From contig NZ_JAMPKY010000001.1 of assembly GCF_039962255.1 (NCBI RefSeq), positions 124,001 to 188,000 of the forward strand: 64,000 bases of DNA, read 5' to 3'. Position numbers and translations under genes: made by a program. Below the pieces are notes generated by a model, which worked only from the letters and a program-made list of their open reading frames with translations, ran no database searches and was not told where the DNA came from. This DNA comes from Leptolyngbya subtilissima AS-A7 (GTDB lineage Bacteria; Cyanobacteriota; Cyanobacteriia; Phormidesmidales; Phormidesmidaceae). Shown here in pieces: positions 51,339 to 61,209 of this stretch (within the stretch, counting starts at the first letter, position 1; each line of letters starts with the position of its first letter).

Positions 51339-52403
51339 CTAATTAAGGCCGCTCACGAAAACCTGGCTGAGCAAAAAGGGAGCGATCGCGCTTAGGGGCA
51401 GTACCTGCTGAGCAGCCCCTAGGGCGATCGCCTCCTTGGGCATGCCAAATACCACACAGCTCGTCTCGTCTTGGGCAATGGTGAGCCCCCCCGCCTGGGA
51501 CAGGGTCTGGAGTCCATCGGCCCCGTCGCGACCCATGCCCGTGAGCAGCACGCCCACAGCCGACCGGCCATAGTAGGCCGCCACAGATTGAAACATTACC
51601 GTTACCGAGGGGCAGTGCCCGGCCACTGGCTCCCCTTGAGAGAGCTGTATGCGCCCGCCCGCGTCGATTTCTAAGTGATGGCGTTCAGGGGGAAAGTAGG
51701 CTACACCAGGCTGCGGCACAGTGCCTGCTGTGGCGATGGTGACCCTCATGGCGCAGCTGTTGTCGAGCCAGTCGACTAACCCCTGCAAAAACCCATTGCT
51801 GATGTGCTGTACGCACACAATTGGCACCGGAAAGGTTTTGGGCAACTGCTGCATGATTGCCAGCAGAGCCTGGGGACCGCCGGTAGATGCGCCTAAAGCC
51901 AACAGTCGGGGGCGTCTCGCTAGCGAGGTGGTAGAGAGAGGCAACCCCGATGGAACGATTGGAGCTGGGCTGCGTCGCCGGTGAGTAAACACCGATACCC
52001 CTGCCAGCACTCGAATTTTGGCTAACAGCTCAGCCTTTGTCTTTTCATATTCGGAGGCTAAGCCCGTGCGGGGCTTAGGAAAGATGTCCAGCGCCCCTGC
52101 TTCTAAAATGCGAAAGACGGTTTGGGTATCTTCTTTCTGCACCGAGGCGCTGACCACCAAAATAGGGCAAGGGCAGCGGGCCATTACCTCTTCAGTAAGC
52201 TCTAGCCCGTTCATTTTGGGCATGTGCAAATCGGTGCAGATCAGGGTTGGCTTCACCGTTGCCATCATGTCTAGGGCTTCTTGGCCATTGTGGGCTACCC
52301 CCACGACCTCCATGTCGGCTGCCTCCCGCAAGATGCGCTGCAAAAGAACTAAGGCAACGGGTGAGTCGTCTACCAGCAAGAGGCGAATTGGGCCAGAGGG
52401 CAT
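51339..52403 (-). CDS. cheB: chemotaxis methylesterase/glutamine deamidase
   Basis: 354 residues. Receiver domain at residues 1-120 (LLLVDDS; Asp58 in ICTDLHMPKMNG), then a CheB catalytic domain with Ser173 (GASTGGPQ), His200 (VQHIS) and Asp293 (GMGRDGADG). It removes methyl groups from MCPs and is activated by phosphorylation from CheA. First gene of the minus-strand cluster. CheB and CheR together are uncommon in cyanobacterial chemosensory loci. Confidence 0.97.
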   Translation of the reverse strand: MPSGPIRLLLVDDSPVALVLLQRILREAADMEVVGVAHNGQEALDMMATVKPTLICTDLHMPKMNGLELTEEVMARCPCPILVVSASVQKEDTQTVFRILEAGALDIFPKPRTGLASEYEKTKAELLAKIRVLAGVSVFTHRRRSPAPIVPSGLPLSTTSLARRPRLLALGASTGGPQALLAIMQQLPKTFPVPIVCVQHISNGFLQGLVDWLDNSCAMRVTIATAGTVPQPGVAYFPPERHHLEIDAGGRIQLSQGEPVAGHCPSVTVMFQSVAAYYGRSAVGVLLTGMGRDGADGLQTLSQAGGLTIAQDETSCVVFGMPKEAIALGAAQQVLPLSAIAPFLLSQVFVSGLN

Positions 52404-53186
52404 CTAGGTCTCTCTCGGAATCGTGGGCGGCTGGGTTCAGCGTAATCTATGGTGGCACCGCCTGACGCTGTTGCTGAGCAGAGACAGCGGGCCTAAATAT
52501 ACAGTCTCAGGCTGGGCAAGAACGCGGGGATAGACGGTCAATACGCGAAGCAAGTAAGTTAACCAGTGCGGTCTACGAGGGGTAGAGCGCTAGGTTGACC
52601 CTGTTTGTTTCACATTGATCTCGTCCCTGAGCTTGGGCGGTGCCGCAATTTCGCAGTTGACGTCAAAGCAGTGGGGGAGGCACTTTGCCTTAGCAGGCTG
52701 AGCGGTTGAACCTACAGTGCTGCGACAGCTTACTGATACTTAATTTTTCCCGCATAGCGACTGTGGCTACCGCTCAGTTGCACAACTACGCAATGGCAGC
52801 TAGCTCAAGGAAATGAATAGCTGCCTAGGAGGCAACTTGTATAAATAAACACCCAAAATAGAGGTCAAAGCCTAGGCTTAACAATTTGTCAGAGGTGTCA
52901 TTCCCCAGGTTAAAGCTCTAAAATAAATCTGGGCAAATTGCCCTAGCACACCCTATCTTTGGGCGTTTTCCCCTGCCGGTGCTCTAAAAAGCAATTCTTA
53001 AAAATTAAGTGGTTCGCTTGAGCCCTGTAGTAGTCTGTAAGCCTGACGAGACGAGGGTGACGAGCTCTGTCTAATGTTTGGCAGGGAAGCATTTTGTCGA
53101 CAGGTTTAGTGGTAGGCCACAGCGCAACGGGGCCCAACATCTGGTTTTCAACGTGGTTAATTAGTGATAGGCGTGTGCAGTAAAGA
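52404..53186. other. long divergent intergenic region
   Basis: 783 bases between cheB (minus) and the hybrid kinase (plus). I see no credible gene; an open frame on the minus strand at 52943-53347 overlaps the kinase start and shows no pattern. The region should hold promoters for both sides. No strong hairpin noticed. Confidence 0.5.
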
Positions 53187-56100
53187 ATGGCATTATCTAG
53201 CGGGCTGGCCTTTTTAAGAAACGGAGGAGAGACAGGATCTCTAATTCGAGCCTTTAATTGGTCAGATACGTCTTTAGGGCCTATGGAAACTTGGCCCCAA
53301 AGCTTGCGAATTGCGCTGCAAATTCTGCTGTCGTCCCGGTTTCCCATGCAAATTTTGTGGGGGCCAGACTACATTCAATTCTATAACGATGCCTATATTC
53401 CCATTGCTGGGAATAAGCATCCTGTCGGTATTGGTCAGCGGGCAGAGGAGTGTTGGCAGGAAGTATGGGATTTCTCGGGGGTGCTGCTGGCACAGGTCAG
53501 GGCTACGGGAGAGGCCACCTGGTCTGAGGATCTGCCGATGACTCTTAATCGAAACGGTCAGGCCGAAGAGGGGTATTTCACGTTTTCTTGCACGCCTATT
53601 TGGGATGAGCCGGACCAGGTGGCAGGTATTTTTATTGCCGTCAATGAAACCACTCAAAAAATTTTGGGAGAGCGGCGCGAACGGGCGTTGCTGTCCACCG
53701 CTCAAACGGCTGCTGAAAACTTAGAAAATGTCTTAACTAGCATCAGCGACGAGTTCATGATGCTGGACTCAAACTGGTGCTTTACCTACGTGAACGATCG
53801 CGCCGTAGCCGCTTTGCAAAGGCCTCGCTCCGAGCTGCTGGGGCAGCCGATTTGGGCGGTAGTTTCGGAGGCGATCGCCACTCCCTTCCATGAGCAGTTA
53901 CACCGGGCGGTTGAGGCCCAAATCGCTACCAGTTTTGAACTGTTCTTTGCGACTGAGGGGCGCTGGCTTGAAAACCGGGTGTATCCCTTTAGCAATGGTG
54001 TGTCGCTGCTGCGGGTTGACATCACAGAGCGCAAAAATCTGGAGCGGGCTCTGCAAATCTCCCAAGAAGAGCTCAATAGCCTGCTCAACACCGCCCCAGC
54101 CTCGATCGCCCGCTGCCGCTTCTTTGCCGATCGCACCTACATTCTTGACTACCGCTCGGTGGGTTGTGAAGCGCTAACCGGCTACATCCTAGCCGAGATT
54201 ACCCCCGAACTCTGGATGGCACGCACCTTTGCGGAGGACCAGGCTGTGATTGCCGGTCCGATGTTTGACGCGGTATTTGATCAACGGCCGATTACGGTCG
54301 AGTATCGCTTTCGCCACAAGGACGGCTCGACTCGGTGGATTGCCGACAGCCTGACCTCTCGCCGCGATCAGACTCAAAACTGTTGGATTGTGACCCTGGC
54401 GGGTGTTGATATCACCGCCCGCAAGCAGGCTGAAGATGCTCTCCGCTACAGCGAAGCCCATCTGGCTATGGCCCAGCGGTTAGCCCAGTTTGGCAGCTGG
54501 GAGTTTTACCCAGAGAGTCAGCAGAGCGTTTGGTCGGAGGCGATGTTTGACCAGTTTGGCTATGACCCGGCCCAAACGGAGCCCAACTATGGTGAACTCA
54601 TGCAGCGCATTCACCCCGACGATCGCCGCATGGTGCAGCAGTTTATGGAACGGGCGATCGCCGATCACCATTCCTCTGCCTTTGATCTCCGGGTGGTCTT
54701 GCCCGACGGCTCGGTTCGCTACCTGCATTCTCGCTGCGAGCCGGTGATCGATGCTCAAAACCAGGTGGTCAAACTCATAGGCACCTGTTTAGACATCACC
54801 GATCGCAAGCAAATCGAGGTGGTCTTGCAGGACAGCCAATCGCGGCTACAGTTGGCCCTGCAGGGAGCGAACTGCGGCACCTGGGACTATGACTTGATCA
54901 GCCAAGATTTAGTCTGGTCCGATCGCTGTAAAGCGATTTTTGGTCTCGCCCCCGATATTAATATGAGCTTCGAGGTGTTCGCCCAGACCATTCACCCGGA
55001 GGATCGCGATTGTGTGCAGCAGGCGGTGGTAGAGGCGATCGCCCACCGCCAAGACTACGACGTGGAAATGCGTACCCTGTGGCCCGACGGCACCGTGCAT
55101 TGGGTGCGCTCCATGGGGCGCGTGTATGACGACGAGCAGGGTCAGCCCTACCGTATGGCGGGCGTTGCACTAGATGTCTCGACCCTAAAGCAGACTGAAA
55201 TTGCCCTGCGGGAGAGCGAAGAACGCTACCGGGTACTGGCGGAGGCCATGCCTCAAATGGTTTGGATGGCCGATCGCACCGGCGTTCAGTACTGGAACCA
55301 GCGCTGGTATGACTACACCGGCCTTTCAAAAGACGCCGCTGTTGGCCTCGGCGGCACTGAGATTGTGCATCCCGATGAGCAGGCGCGCGCTCTAGAGCTG
55401 TGGCAGCAAGCCCTGGACCAGGGCATTGGCTTTGATCTTGAGCAACGCATTCGTCGCCATGATGGCGTTTATCGCTGGTTTATCAATCGCGGCCTGCCGG
55501 TGCCCGACAGCAGCGGCACAGTTACCCGCTGGGTGGGCACCATCACCGATGTGGATGACCAAAAGCAGCTAGAAACCCAGCGTGTCCGGCTGCTAGAGCA
55601 GGAACGCGTTGCCCGAGAAGCCGCCGAGACCGCCAACCGCCTCAAAGACGAATTTTTGGCGGTGCTCTCCCACGAGCTGAGGTCGCCCCTCAACCCGATT
55701 TTGGGCTGGGCTCGGCTGCTGCGCATGGGTCAACTCAGCGAGAGCAAAGTTGCCTACGCCCTAGAAACCATCGAGCGCAACGCGAAACTTCAGGCGCAGC
55801 TAATCGATGACCTGCTCGATGTGTCGCGGATTCTGCGCGGCAAGCTGGTGCTCAACAGCCTGCCCGTTTCCCTAGTCACAGTTGTTCGAGAGGCCTTAGA
55901 AACCGTGCGCTCCTTAGGCGAGGCTAAGGAGGTGCAGTTTGATACCGAGCTCGACGGTGCATCACTCAAAGTCTTAGGAGACCCTAACCGACTCAAGCAA
56001 GTCGTTTGGAATTTGCTGTCGAATGCCGTCAAGTTTGCGCCCCAGGGTGGGCACATCGCTGTACGTCTAGCCTATGACGATAGCTGGGCGCAAATTCAGG

Positions 56101-56750
56101 TCAGCGATACTGGCAAAGGCATTGCCTCTGAGTTTTTGCCCCACGTGTTTGATCGCTTCAGACAGGCCGATAGCACTACGACCCGAGATTTTGGTGGCCT
56201 GGGGCTGGGGTTGGCGATCGCCCACCAGATTGTTGATCTGCACCACGGCACGATTGAAGCCGAAAGCCTCGGCGAAAATCAGGGAGCCACCTTTACGGTT
56301 CGGTTCCCGCTCATGTTTGACGCGGTAGAAATCCCAGCGGAGTTGCCTCCACCCTTGGCCCAGGGCGGCTTGCAAAATATTCACGTTTTGATTGTTGAAG
56401 ATGACGCCGACAACCGCGATTTAATCACTACGACGCTTCAGCAGTTTGGTGCTAGGGTAACGGCTCTACCCTCGGCCGCCGCTGCGATTACGGCTCTCTC
56501 CCAAATGCAACCCGATATTTTAGTCAGCGACATTGGTATGCCCGGGATGGACGGCTACATGCTCATGGAGCAAGTTCGAGCATTAACCCATAACCAGCCC
56601 ATTCCTGCCATTGCTCTGACCTCCTATACCAGCGTCGTCGACCAGCAAAAAGTGTTGGCCGCTGGTTTTCAAAAGCATTTGCCAAAACCGATGGAGTCGA
56701 CCCAGCTAGTGGAGGCGATCGCAGCCCTGGTGCACCGCCGCTCGGTGTAG
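53187..56750 (+). CDS. multi-PAS hybrid histidine kinase
   Basis: 1187 residues, no membrane segment. Residues 1-160 are a PAS-like module (SLGPMETWPQSLRIALQILL, SRFPMQILWGP). About five PAS domains follow (near 178-290, 295-415, 430-545, 555-670, 675-795), several with PAS_3-type HPDDR and DITDRKQ segments. HisKA at about 820-885 has His829 in LSHELRSPLNP; HATPase lies at 925-1040 (NLLSNAVKF, GLGLGLAI); the receiver has Asp1115 (ILVSDIGMPGMDG). Cytosolic sensor of an unknown signal; the phosphorelay target is not in the window. The PAS number is estimated by eye. Confidence 0.95.
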   Translation: MALSSGLAFLRNGGETGSLIRAFNWSDTSLGPMETWPQSLRIALQILLSSRFPMQILWGPDYIQFYNDAYIPIAGNKHPVGIGQRAEECWQEVWDFSGVLLAQVRATGEATWSEDLPMTLNRNGQAEEGYFTFSCTPIWDEPDQVAGIFIAVNETTQKILGERRERALLSTAQTAAENLENVLTSISDEFMMLDSNWCFTYVNDRAVAALQRPRSELLGQPIWAVVSEAIATPFHEQLHRAVEAQIATSFELFFATEGRWLENRVYPFSNGVSLLRVDITERKNLERALQISQEELNSLLNTAPASIARCRFFADRTYILDYRSVGCEALTGYILAEITPELWMARTFAEDQAVIAGPMFDAVFDQRPITVEYRFRHKDGSTRWIADSLTSRRDQTQNCWIVTLAGVDITARKQAEDALRYSEAHLAMAQRLAQFGSWEFYPESQQSVWSEAMFDQFGYDPAQTEPNYGELMQRIHPDDRRMVQQFMERAIADHHSSAFDLRVVLPDGSVRYLHSRCEPVIDAQNQVVKLIGTCLDITDRKQIEVVLQDSQSRLQLALQGANCGTWDYDLISQDLVWSDRCKAIFGLAPDINMSFEVFAQTIHPEDRDCVQQAVVEAIAHRQDYDVEMRTLWPDGTVHWVRSMGRVYDDEQGQPYRMAGVALDVSTLKQTEIALRESEERYRVLAEAMPQMVWMADRTGVQYWNQRWYDYTGLSKDAAVGLGGTEIVHPDEQARALELWQQALDQGIGFDLEQRIRRHDGVYRWFINRGLPVPDSSGTVTRWVGTITDVDDQKQLETQRVRLLEQERVAREAAETANRLKDEFLAVLSHELRSPLNPILGWARLLRMGQLSESKVAYALETIERNAKLQAQLIDDLLDVSRILRGKLVLNSLPVSLVTVVREALETVRSLGEAKEVQFDTELDGASLKVLGDPNRLKQVVWNLLSNAVKFAPQGGHIAVRLAYDDSWAQIQVSDTGKGIASEFLPHVFDRFRQADSTTTRDFGGLGLGLAIAHQIVDLHHGTIEAESLGENQGATFTVRFPLMFDAVEIPAELPPPLAQGGLQNIHVLIVEDDADNRDLITTTLQQFGARVTALPSAAAAITALSQMQPDILVSDIGMPGMDGYMLMEQVRALTHNQPIPAIALTSYTSVVDQQKVLAAGFQKHLPKPMESTQLVEAIAALVHRRSV

Positions 56751-56783
56751 CCGAAGGAACAGTACTGAAGTTAGAATTCACCT

Positions 56784-57431
56784 ATGAAATCTGACCTTCG
56801 CAGCGGCAAACTCACAAAATGGAACGATGATCGTGGGTTTGGCTTTATTCAACCGGCTGACGGAGGTAAAGACGTTTTTCTCCATGTGTCTGAGTTGAAA
56901 AACGCAACCCGTCGCCCTCGGGAAAATGACACGATTTACTATTACTGTCTGGTTAACCCAGACGGCAAAACCCGCGCTGTTGGAGCTTTTATTGCTGGTG
57001 CTAGGCAGCGATCAGAGTCTTCACTAAATGCTTCAAGGGGCACCCGCAAACCCGGCGAAAAATCATACTCCCGCTTGCCGATCGCTGAGCTACTGTTGCT
57101 GTTGGCGTTTCCTTTGGCGGGTGCAGCTCACTTTACCTGGCTGACAGGCAACCCGCTGCCGCTGGTGCTCTACCCTCTAATGAGCGTCATCACCTATTTC
57201 GTTTATGCCGACGATAAGAAGCGGGCTAAGCAAAAAGTGTGGCGAACCTCTGAACAAACTCTGCATTTCTGCGAGTTGATTGGTGGTTGGCCCGGTGGGT
57301 TTGTGGCTCAGCAAGTATTGCGCCATAAGAGCCAGAAACAGTCTTACCAAACTGAGTTTTGGGCGATCGTTGTAATTCACTACATGGCTTGGATAACCTG
57401 GCTAGTTCTAGGCAGAGCGCTCGTAGGCTAA
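56784..57431 (+). CDS. cold-shock domain fused to DUF1294
   Basis: 215 residues. Residues about 5-72 are a cold-shock domain with the RNA-binding RGFGFIQP and DVFLHVSEL motifs. Residues about 95-210 are DUF1294: hydrophobic segments with [42 protein letters not shown]. This fusion is a known architecture, linking nucleic-acid binding to a membrane. It begins 33 bases after the kinase stop and may be read from the same transcript. Confidence 0.94.
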   Translation: MKSDLRSGKLTKWNDDRGFGFIQPADGGKDVFLHVSELKNATRRPRENDTIYYYCLVNPDGKTRAVGAFIAGARQRSESSLNASRGTRKPGEKSYSRLPIAELLLLLAFPLAGAAHFTWLTGNPLPLVLYPLMSVITYFVYADDKKRAKQKVWRTSEQTLHFCELIGGWPGGFVAQQVLRHKSQKQSYQTEFWAIVVIHYMAWITWLVLGRALVG

Positions 57432-57488
57432 CCAGCAAAATTTTTGTGTAATAGCAGTTTTGAAACACCTGCATAGGTATGAGCCACT

Positions 57489-58049
57489 ATGTCTGTCATG
57501 ACTCCCATCTTTGCAGCTTGCCAAAGATTTGATTCCCAACGGGGCGATGCGTGGACTCGCTATGTTGAATGGTCTGGCTACGCGCACCTGAGCGAAGTTG
57601 TGTCGATGGACACGATACTTTGCCCATCGCTAATCGATGCCCTGATCGGCGCAGACTGGAATTTTAACGTTCATGCCGATAACCGAGTTCACTACTTTCG
57701 CGATTACGAATACCTAAAGCGTCGCATTGCCTATGATGGTGCGCGACATAATCTGTTGGCACTAATTGAAGCTCCCGATCGCCAGTTATCTGGATCTGAT
57801 CTTTGGCCTAGTACCTTTAGCTTTTGCGGCTACGATATTTTAGACGTAGACAACTCGATTAGCCTGCTGCTGAACTGCGGAGCATTTCCATCAATTTTCG
57901 GGCCTGAGGATGTTAACCGATTTGGCCTGCTCGACCATTTTGCCCGTGCGGTAGAGATTGCCCATAGCCTGCGTCAGCTGTTTCCCGACGATTTTCACTG
58001 CAACGATTGTCGGATATGGGCGATCGCCCGGCATACAAATGCTACATAG
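57489..58049 (+). CDS. hypothetical protein
   Basis: 186 residues, soluble, rich in aromatic and His residues (WSGYAHLSEVVSMDTILCPSLIDALIGADWNFNVHAD, YFRDYEYLKRR). The second half has LISLLLNCGAFPSIFGPEDVNRFGLLDHFARAVEIAHSLR-like helices and ends with a Cys pair (CNDC). I do not recognise a family but the pattern looks like a conserved cyanobacterial protein. Spacing of 57 bases from the previous gene allows co-transcription. Confidence 0.7.
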   Translation: MSVMTPIFAACQRFDSQRGDAWTRYVEWSGYAHLSEVVSMDTILCPSLIDALIGADWNFNVHADNRVHYFRDYEYLKRRIAYDGARHNLLALIEAPDRQLSGSDLWPSTFSFCGYDILDVDNSISLLLNCGAFPSIFGPEDVNRFGLLDHFARAVEIAHSLRQLFPDDFHCNDCRIWAIARHTNAT

Positions 58050-58286
58050 CTATTTGAGTTTGGTTAAGTGTAGGCATGGGTAAAAGAACCTCAAGACGAC
58101 ATGCCTAATCCAGAAAAACTTGTTTTCTTTTACATTACGGTTAAAGCCACGCCGCCTATTTCGCTGGCGGGACGAGACCGTTGGTTTCAGGAAAGTATTC
58201 TTTTGGGGCAGCGTTGAATCCACACGGCAACTCTGCTAACCCTACGACTTCCCTGACAAAACACCTTGCGGAATCCAAGAACCTGT

Positions 58287-58308
58287 GTTGTAGTATCTAT
58301 ACTACAAC
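58287..58308. promoter_or_regulatory. 22-bp palindromic operator ahead of the ABC exporter
   Basis: GTTGTAGTAT and ATACTACAAC are perfect complements with a two-base centre (CT), 28 bases upstream of the ABC gene ATG. It overlaps a possible -10 (TAGTAT) with TTGCGG 19 bases ahead. Spacing and symmetry are those expected for a MerR-type activator site, and a MerR-like gene lies just downstream of the exporter. Confidence 0.6.
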
Positions 58309-58335
58309 GTATTCGACCGCAGGACGGTTACCGTC

Positions 58336-60153
58336 ATGGCTTCCCTTCAGCATGTTCTCCGATACTACAGTCGCTACCGCTGGGCCGCGATTTGGAGTAT
58401 CACCGCCAGCAGCCTGTTTCAGGTGGCGGATCTGGCAGTGCCCTACAGCATTGGCCAGTTGCTCAACGTTCTCTCAGACCAGCCCATTGACCCCCTGAGC
58501 CAGGGTATGGTCGACCGAGTGGCGGCTACGGTGGGCTATCCAGCGGGGCCAGGATTGGCGATCGCCCTCTTCCTAGCCATTATCTTTTTGGTCACTGTAG
58601 TACGCGCCCCCATTCAGCCCTGGCTGGCCGACTGGTTTCACTGGGATATTGCCCTGCGCACCCGACGCGACCATACCCACTCGGTGATTCGCAAGCTGCT
58701 GACCCTGCCCCTAGGCTTCTACGACCTGCACAACCCCGGCCGCATCTCGGGTCGGGTGGCGCGGGGCCTGTCTAACCACACCTGGACCTACCCCGAAATT
58801 GCCGGGCAGCTAATTCCTAAGTTGGTGCGCATTGCCGGCATTTTCGTCATCATTTGGTGGATTGACTGGCGCATCGCACTGATTTTTCTGATGTCCTTCA
58901 TCGGTATTCTCAGCTTTAGCCTAAAGGATCTGATTCGCCTGAACAAAAAGGAGCAGGCCCTCGACACCTATATGGAGAATACCGAAAGCCGCACCTCGGA
59001 GATCATTACCAACATCAAAACGGTGAAGGCTTTTGCGGCGGAGAGTGACGAGCTGCGGCGGCAGAGTCAGCGATTGCAGCGCGAGTTCGCTGTAGTCATT
59101 CGTGTTATTCACAAAGGCTACGTCGTTCTGGGCACTTGGCAGGATCTAATCATCCAAAGTTGTGTGTTTGGGCTGCTGGTGATGACCCTGCTGGCTACCC
59201 TGCAGGGTCACATTTCACTGGGGCACTTTGTCACTACCCTGACGGTGTCAAGCATGGCCTACTCGGAGCTAGAGCCAATTAGCGACATGGGCGAAGTCTT
59301 TGCCCGCCGCTACGCCTCAATGCTGCACTTCCACGAGTTTATGGAAGAGCCGCTGGGCACCGACGCGGTGAATCTGACCGACGCCCCCGAGGGCCTGCCC
59401 ACCTACCAGTTCACCGGCAAGGTGCATTTTGACCAGGTGAGCTTTGGCTACGACGCTGAAAGGCCCGTGCTGCAAGCCATCGATCTGCTGATTGAGCCTT
59501 ACCAAATGGTGGCTCTGGTGGGGCGATCGGGTTCGGGTAAGTCGACTCTGGTGAAGCTGCTGTTTCGCTACTTCGACCCCCACAGCGGCCGCATTTTGAT
59601 TGATGGCGAAGACATTCGCCATTTGGATGTGACGGGCTACCGGAAGCGGCTGGCGATCGTGCACCAAGAAGTGGATGTGTTTAACGGCACCCTGCTCGAC
59701 AACCTGAGGTATGGCAACCCCACCGCCACCATGGATCAGGTGAACGAAGCCTGCCGCATCGCTCGGGTTGACGAGTTCATTCACCGCCTGCCTAAGGGGT
59801 ATTACACCGTGGTGGGCGAGCGGGGCGTGCGGCTATCGGGCGGTCAGCGCCAGCGGTTGGGCATTGCCCGCGCCCTGCTGGTCAACCCCGATGTGCTGGT
59901 GTTTGACGAGGCTACCTCCAGCCTCGACTACGAATCGGAGCGATCGATTCAGCTGGCGATGCGATCGATTCTCGGAACGCGCACCACGATTATCATTGCC
60001 CATCGTCTAAGTACGGTGCGGGAGGCTGACAAGATCGTGGTTCTGGAGGAAGGCCGTATTGCCGAAGTCGGCAACCACGAAGAGCTGCTGGCCCACGGCG
60101 GTATTTACCACCGCCTGCACGTGCTGCAAGAAACCGGCGAAATGGTGTCCTAA
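58336..60153 (+). CDS. ABC transporter, fused permease and ATPase
   Basis: 605 residues. Residues about 1-330 form six membrane segments of the exporter type I fold. The ATPase has Walker A GRSGSGKST, signature LSGGQRQRLGIARALL, Walker B VLVFDEATSSLD and the H-loop IAHRLST. It should work as a half-transporter dimer exporting a lipid, peptide, drug or metal conjugate; its length and heavy His content do not decide which. A palindromic operator lies upstream and a MerR-like gene is convergent, so the transported compound may be the inducer. Confidence 0.96.
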   Translation: MASLQHVLRYYSRYRWAAIWSITASSLFQVADLAVPYSIGQLLNVLSDQPIDPLSQGMVDRVAATVGYPAGPGLAIALFLAIIFLVTVVRAPIQPWLADWFHWDIALRTRRDHTHSVIRKLLTLPLGFYDLHNPGRISGRVARGLSNHTWTYPEIAGQLIPKLVRIAGIFVIIWWIDWRIALIFLMSFIGILSFSLKDLIRLNKKEQALDTYMENTESRTSEIITNIKTVKAFAAESDELRRQSQRLQREFAVVIRVIHKGYVVLGTWQDLIIQSCVFGLLVMTLLATLQGHISLGHFVTTLTVSSMAYSELEPISDMGEVFARRYASMLHFHEFMEEPLGTDAVNLTDAPEGLPTYQFTGKVHFDQVSFGYDAERPVLQAIDLLIEPYQMVALVGRSGSGKSTLVKLLFRYFDPHSGRILIDGEDIRHLDVTGYRKRLAIVHQEVDVFNGTLLDNLRYGNPTATMDQVNEACRIARVDEFIHRLPKGYYTVVGERGVRLSGGQRQRLGIARALLVNPDVLVFDEATSSLDYESERSIQLAMRSILGTRTTIIIAHRLSTVREADKIVVLEEGRIAEVGNHEELLAHGGIYHRLHVLQETGEMVS

Positions 60154-60199
60154 GGGCTAATAGTTGCCTACAAGGTAGATGCCTAAGATCAAACCTAAC

Positions 60200-60235
60200 A
60201 AAAAGCCTCTGGATGCTGAGTTCAGAGGCTTTTTT
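60200..60235. terminator. bidirectional terminator
   Basis: AAAAAGCCTCTG (60200-60211) pairs with CAGAGGCTTTTT (60223-60235) with an 11-base loop, giving a T run on either strand. It lies between the convergent ABC exporter and MerR-like genes. Confidence 0.9.
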
Positions 60236-60250
60236 AGGATTGGACTTTGT

Positions 60251-60727
60251 CTATCGAGAGCGTGTCTTTCGTCTAAAGTGTTCGATATCTACCACCTTGG
60301 ACGAGGTCGTCTTAGCCAGTGCATCGGCATAACTTAAGTCTGGCCCATTGAGAGGAGCCAGCACAAACTGCCCCATAGGGCAGCAGCTATGACCCACCAA
60401 ATGAATAACTTGCGGTGTGGTTGTGCCCGATCGCACCCAGCTGACCCCGTGATTGCCAATCACCAAGTGCTTGTCGCGCAGGGTGCGGCCCACGCCGCGG
60501 TCATCAAAGTACTGTAGAATCTTGCGAATAGTCTGAAACGACAGGTGCTGGCGCAGCCGACTAATAGCGCGAATTTCAAGAATCTGCTCCCAGGAGTAGA
60601 ACACCTCCAGTCGGGAAGAACCTCCGGACCGCTGGGGTACGATGATTCCTAGTTTTTCGAGATAGGCGAGTCGACTAGGGCTGCTGCGGGCTAAGACAAC
60701 GGCATGGCGGCGAGGGAACCAGTCCAT
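60251..60727 (-). CDS. MerR-like transcriptional regulator
   Basis: 158 residues. Residues about 18-75 form a MerR-type winged HTH: SRLAYLEKLGIIVPQRSGGSSRLEVFYSWEQILEIRAISRLRQ has the helix-turn-helix, wing and Tyr-Ser core in the expected order, then IRKILQYFDDRG. The C-terminal 80 residues carry a VGHSCCPMGQFVL segment with two adjacent Cys that could bind metal or sense redox state. It converges on the ABC exporter, whose promoter has a MerR-like palindrome. Regulation of that exporter is inferred. Confidence 0.75.
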   Translation of the reverse strand: MDWFPRRHAVVLARSSPSRLAYLEKLGIIVPQRSGGSSRLEVFYSWEQILEIRAISRLRQHLSFQTIRKILQYFDDRGVGRTLRDKHLVIGNHGVSWVRSGTTTPQVIHLVGHSCCPMGQFVLAPLNGPDLSYADALAKTTSSKVVDIEHFRRKTRSR

Positions 60728-60951
60728 AGCGGGCGCTCCTACATAAACGCTAGATATGGGGTCAACAAGATTAACTCTACGCTATAGGTATGGAAAAGTC
60801 TGGGGCGCGATGAGCATTTCCAGAACTTGTGCAATCTTTTAAATACGGAAAAATGGGGATCGCCTATCCTGCCTTGGATGCGGCAACCCTAACGTTTTTT
60901 GAAGTTTCTTTGGCAAAGCAGAAAAGTTGCGATAGTTCGCTTGTGCTAGCT

Positions 60952-61209
60952 CTAGCCGCCGCTCACGGGAGGGATCAACACCACCTCGTCGCCGTCTTTT
61001 AGCAGAGTATCGTCGGCTACAAACTGAAGGTTGAGGCCCAGGCGGGTGCGATCGCGCCAAGCCTCCAACTTGGGATGCTCGGCTAGGGCGCGATCGCGCA
61101 CCGCCCCCACCGTGGCCCCCTCTGAAAACTGCCACTGCACCTCGGGCTGGCCGTAGGCCTCCTGGTAAATGGCAAAGAGCTTGACGGTGACGGTAATGGA
61201 CTCTGGCAC
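60952..61209 (-). CDS. moaD: molybdopterin synthase sulfur carrier subunit
   Basis: 85 residues from a GTG at 61209, preceded by AGGAG; a TTG at 61257 would give 101. Ubiquitin-like fold: TVKLFAIYQEAYG at the N-terminus, FVADDTLLKDGDEVVLIPPVSGG at the C-terminus, ending in the Gly-Gly that is adenylated and thiocarboxylated. With MoaE it converts precursor Z to molybdopterin. moaE is not adjacent. Divergent from the DUF4349 gene. Confidence 0.93.
   Translation of the reverse strand: MPESITVTVKLFAIYQEAYGQPEVQWQFSEGATVGAVRDRALAEHPKLEAWRDRTRLGLNLQFVADDTLLKDGDEVVLIPPVSGG

Noticed and set aside
52943..53347. Open frame on the minus strand
   Set aside because: It overlaps the confident start of the hybrid kinase and has no family pattern.
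58101..58217. 38-codon frame starting MPNPEKLVFFY
   Set aside because: It has only a weak ribosome-binding site and is too short to judge; no family pattern is seen.
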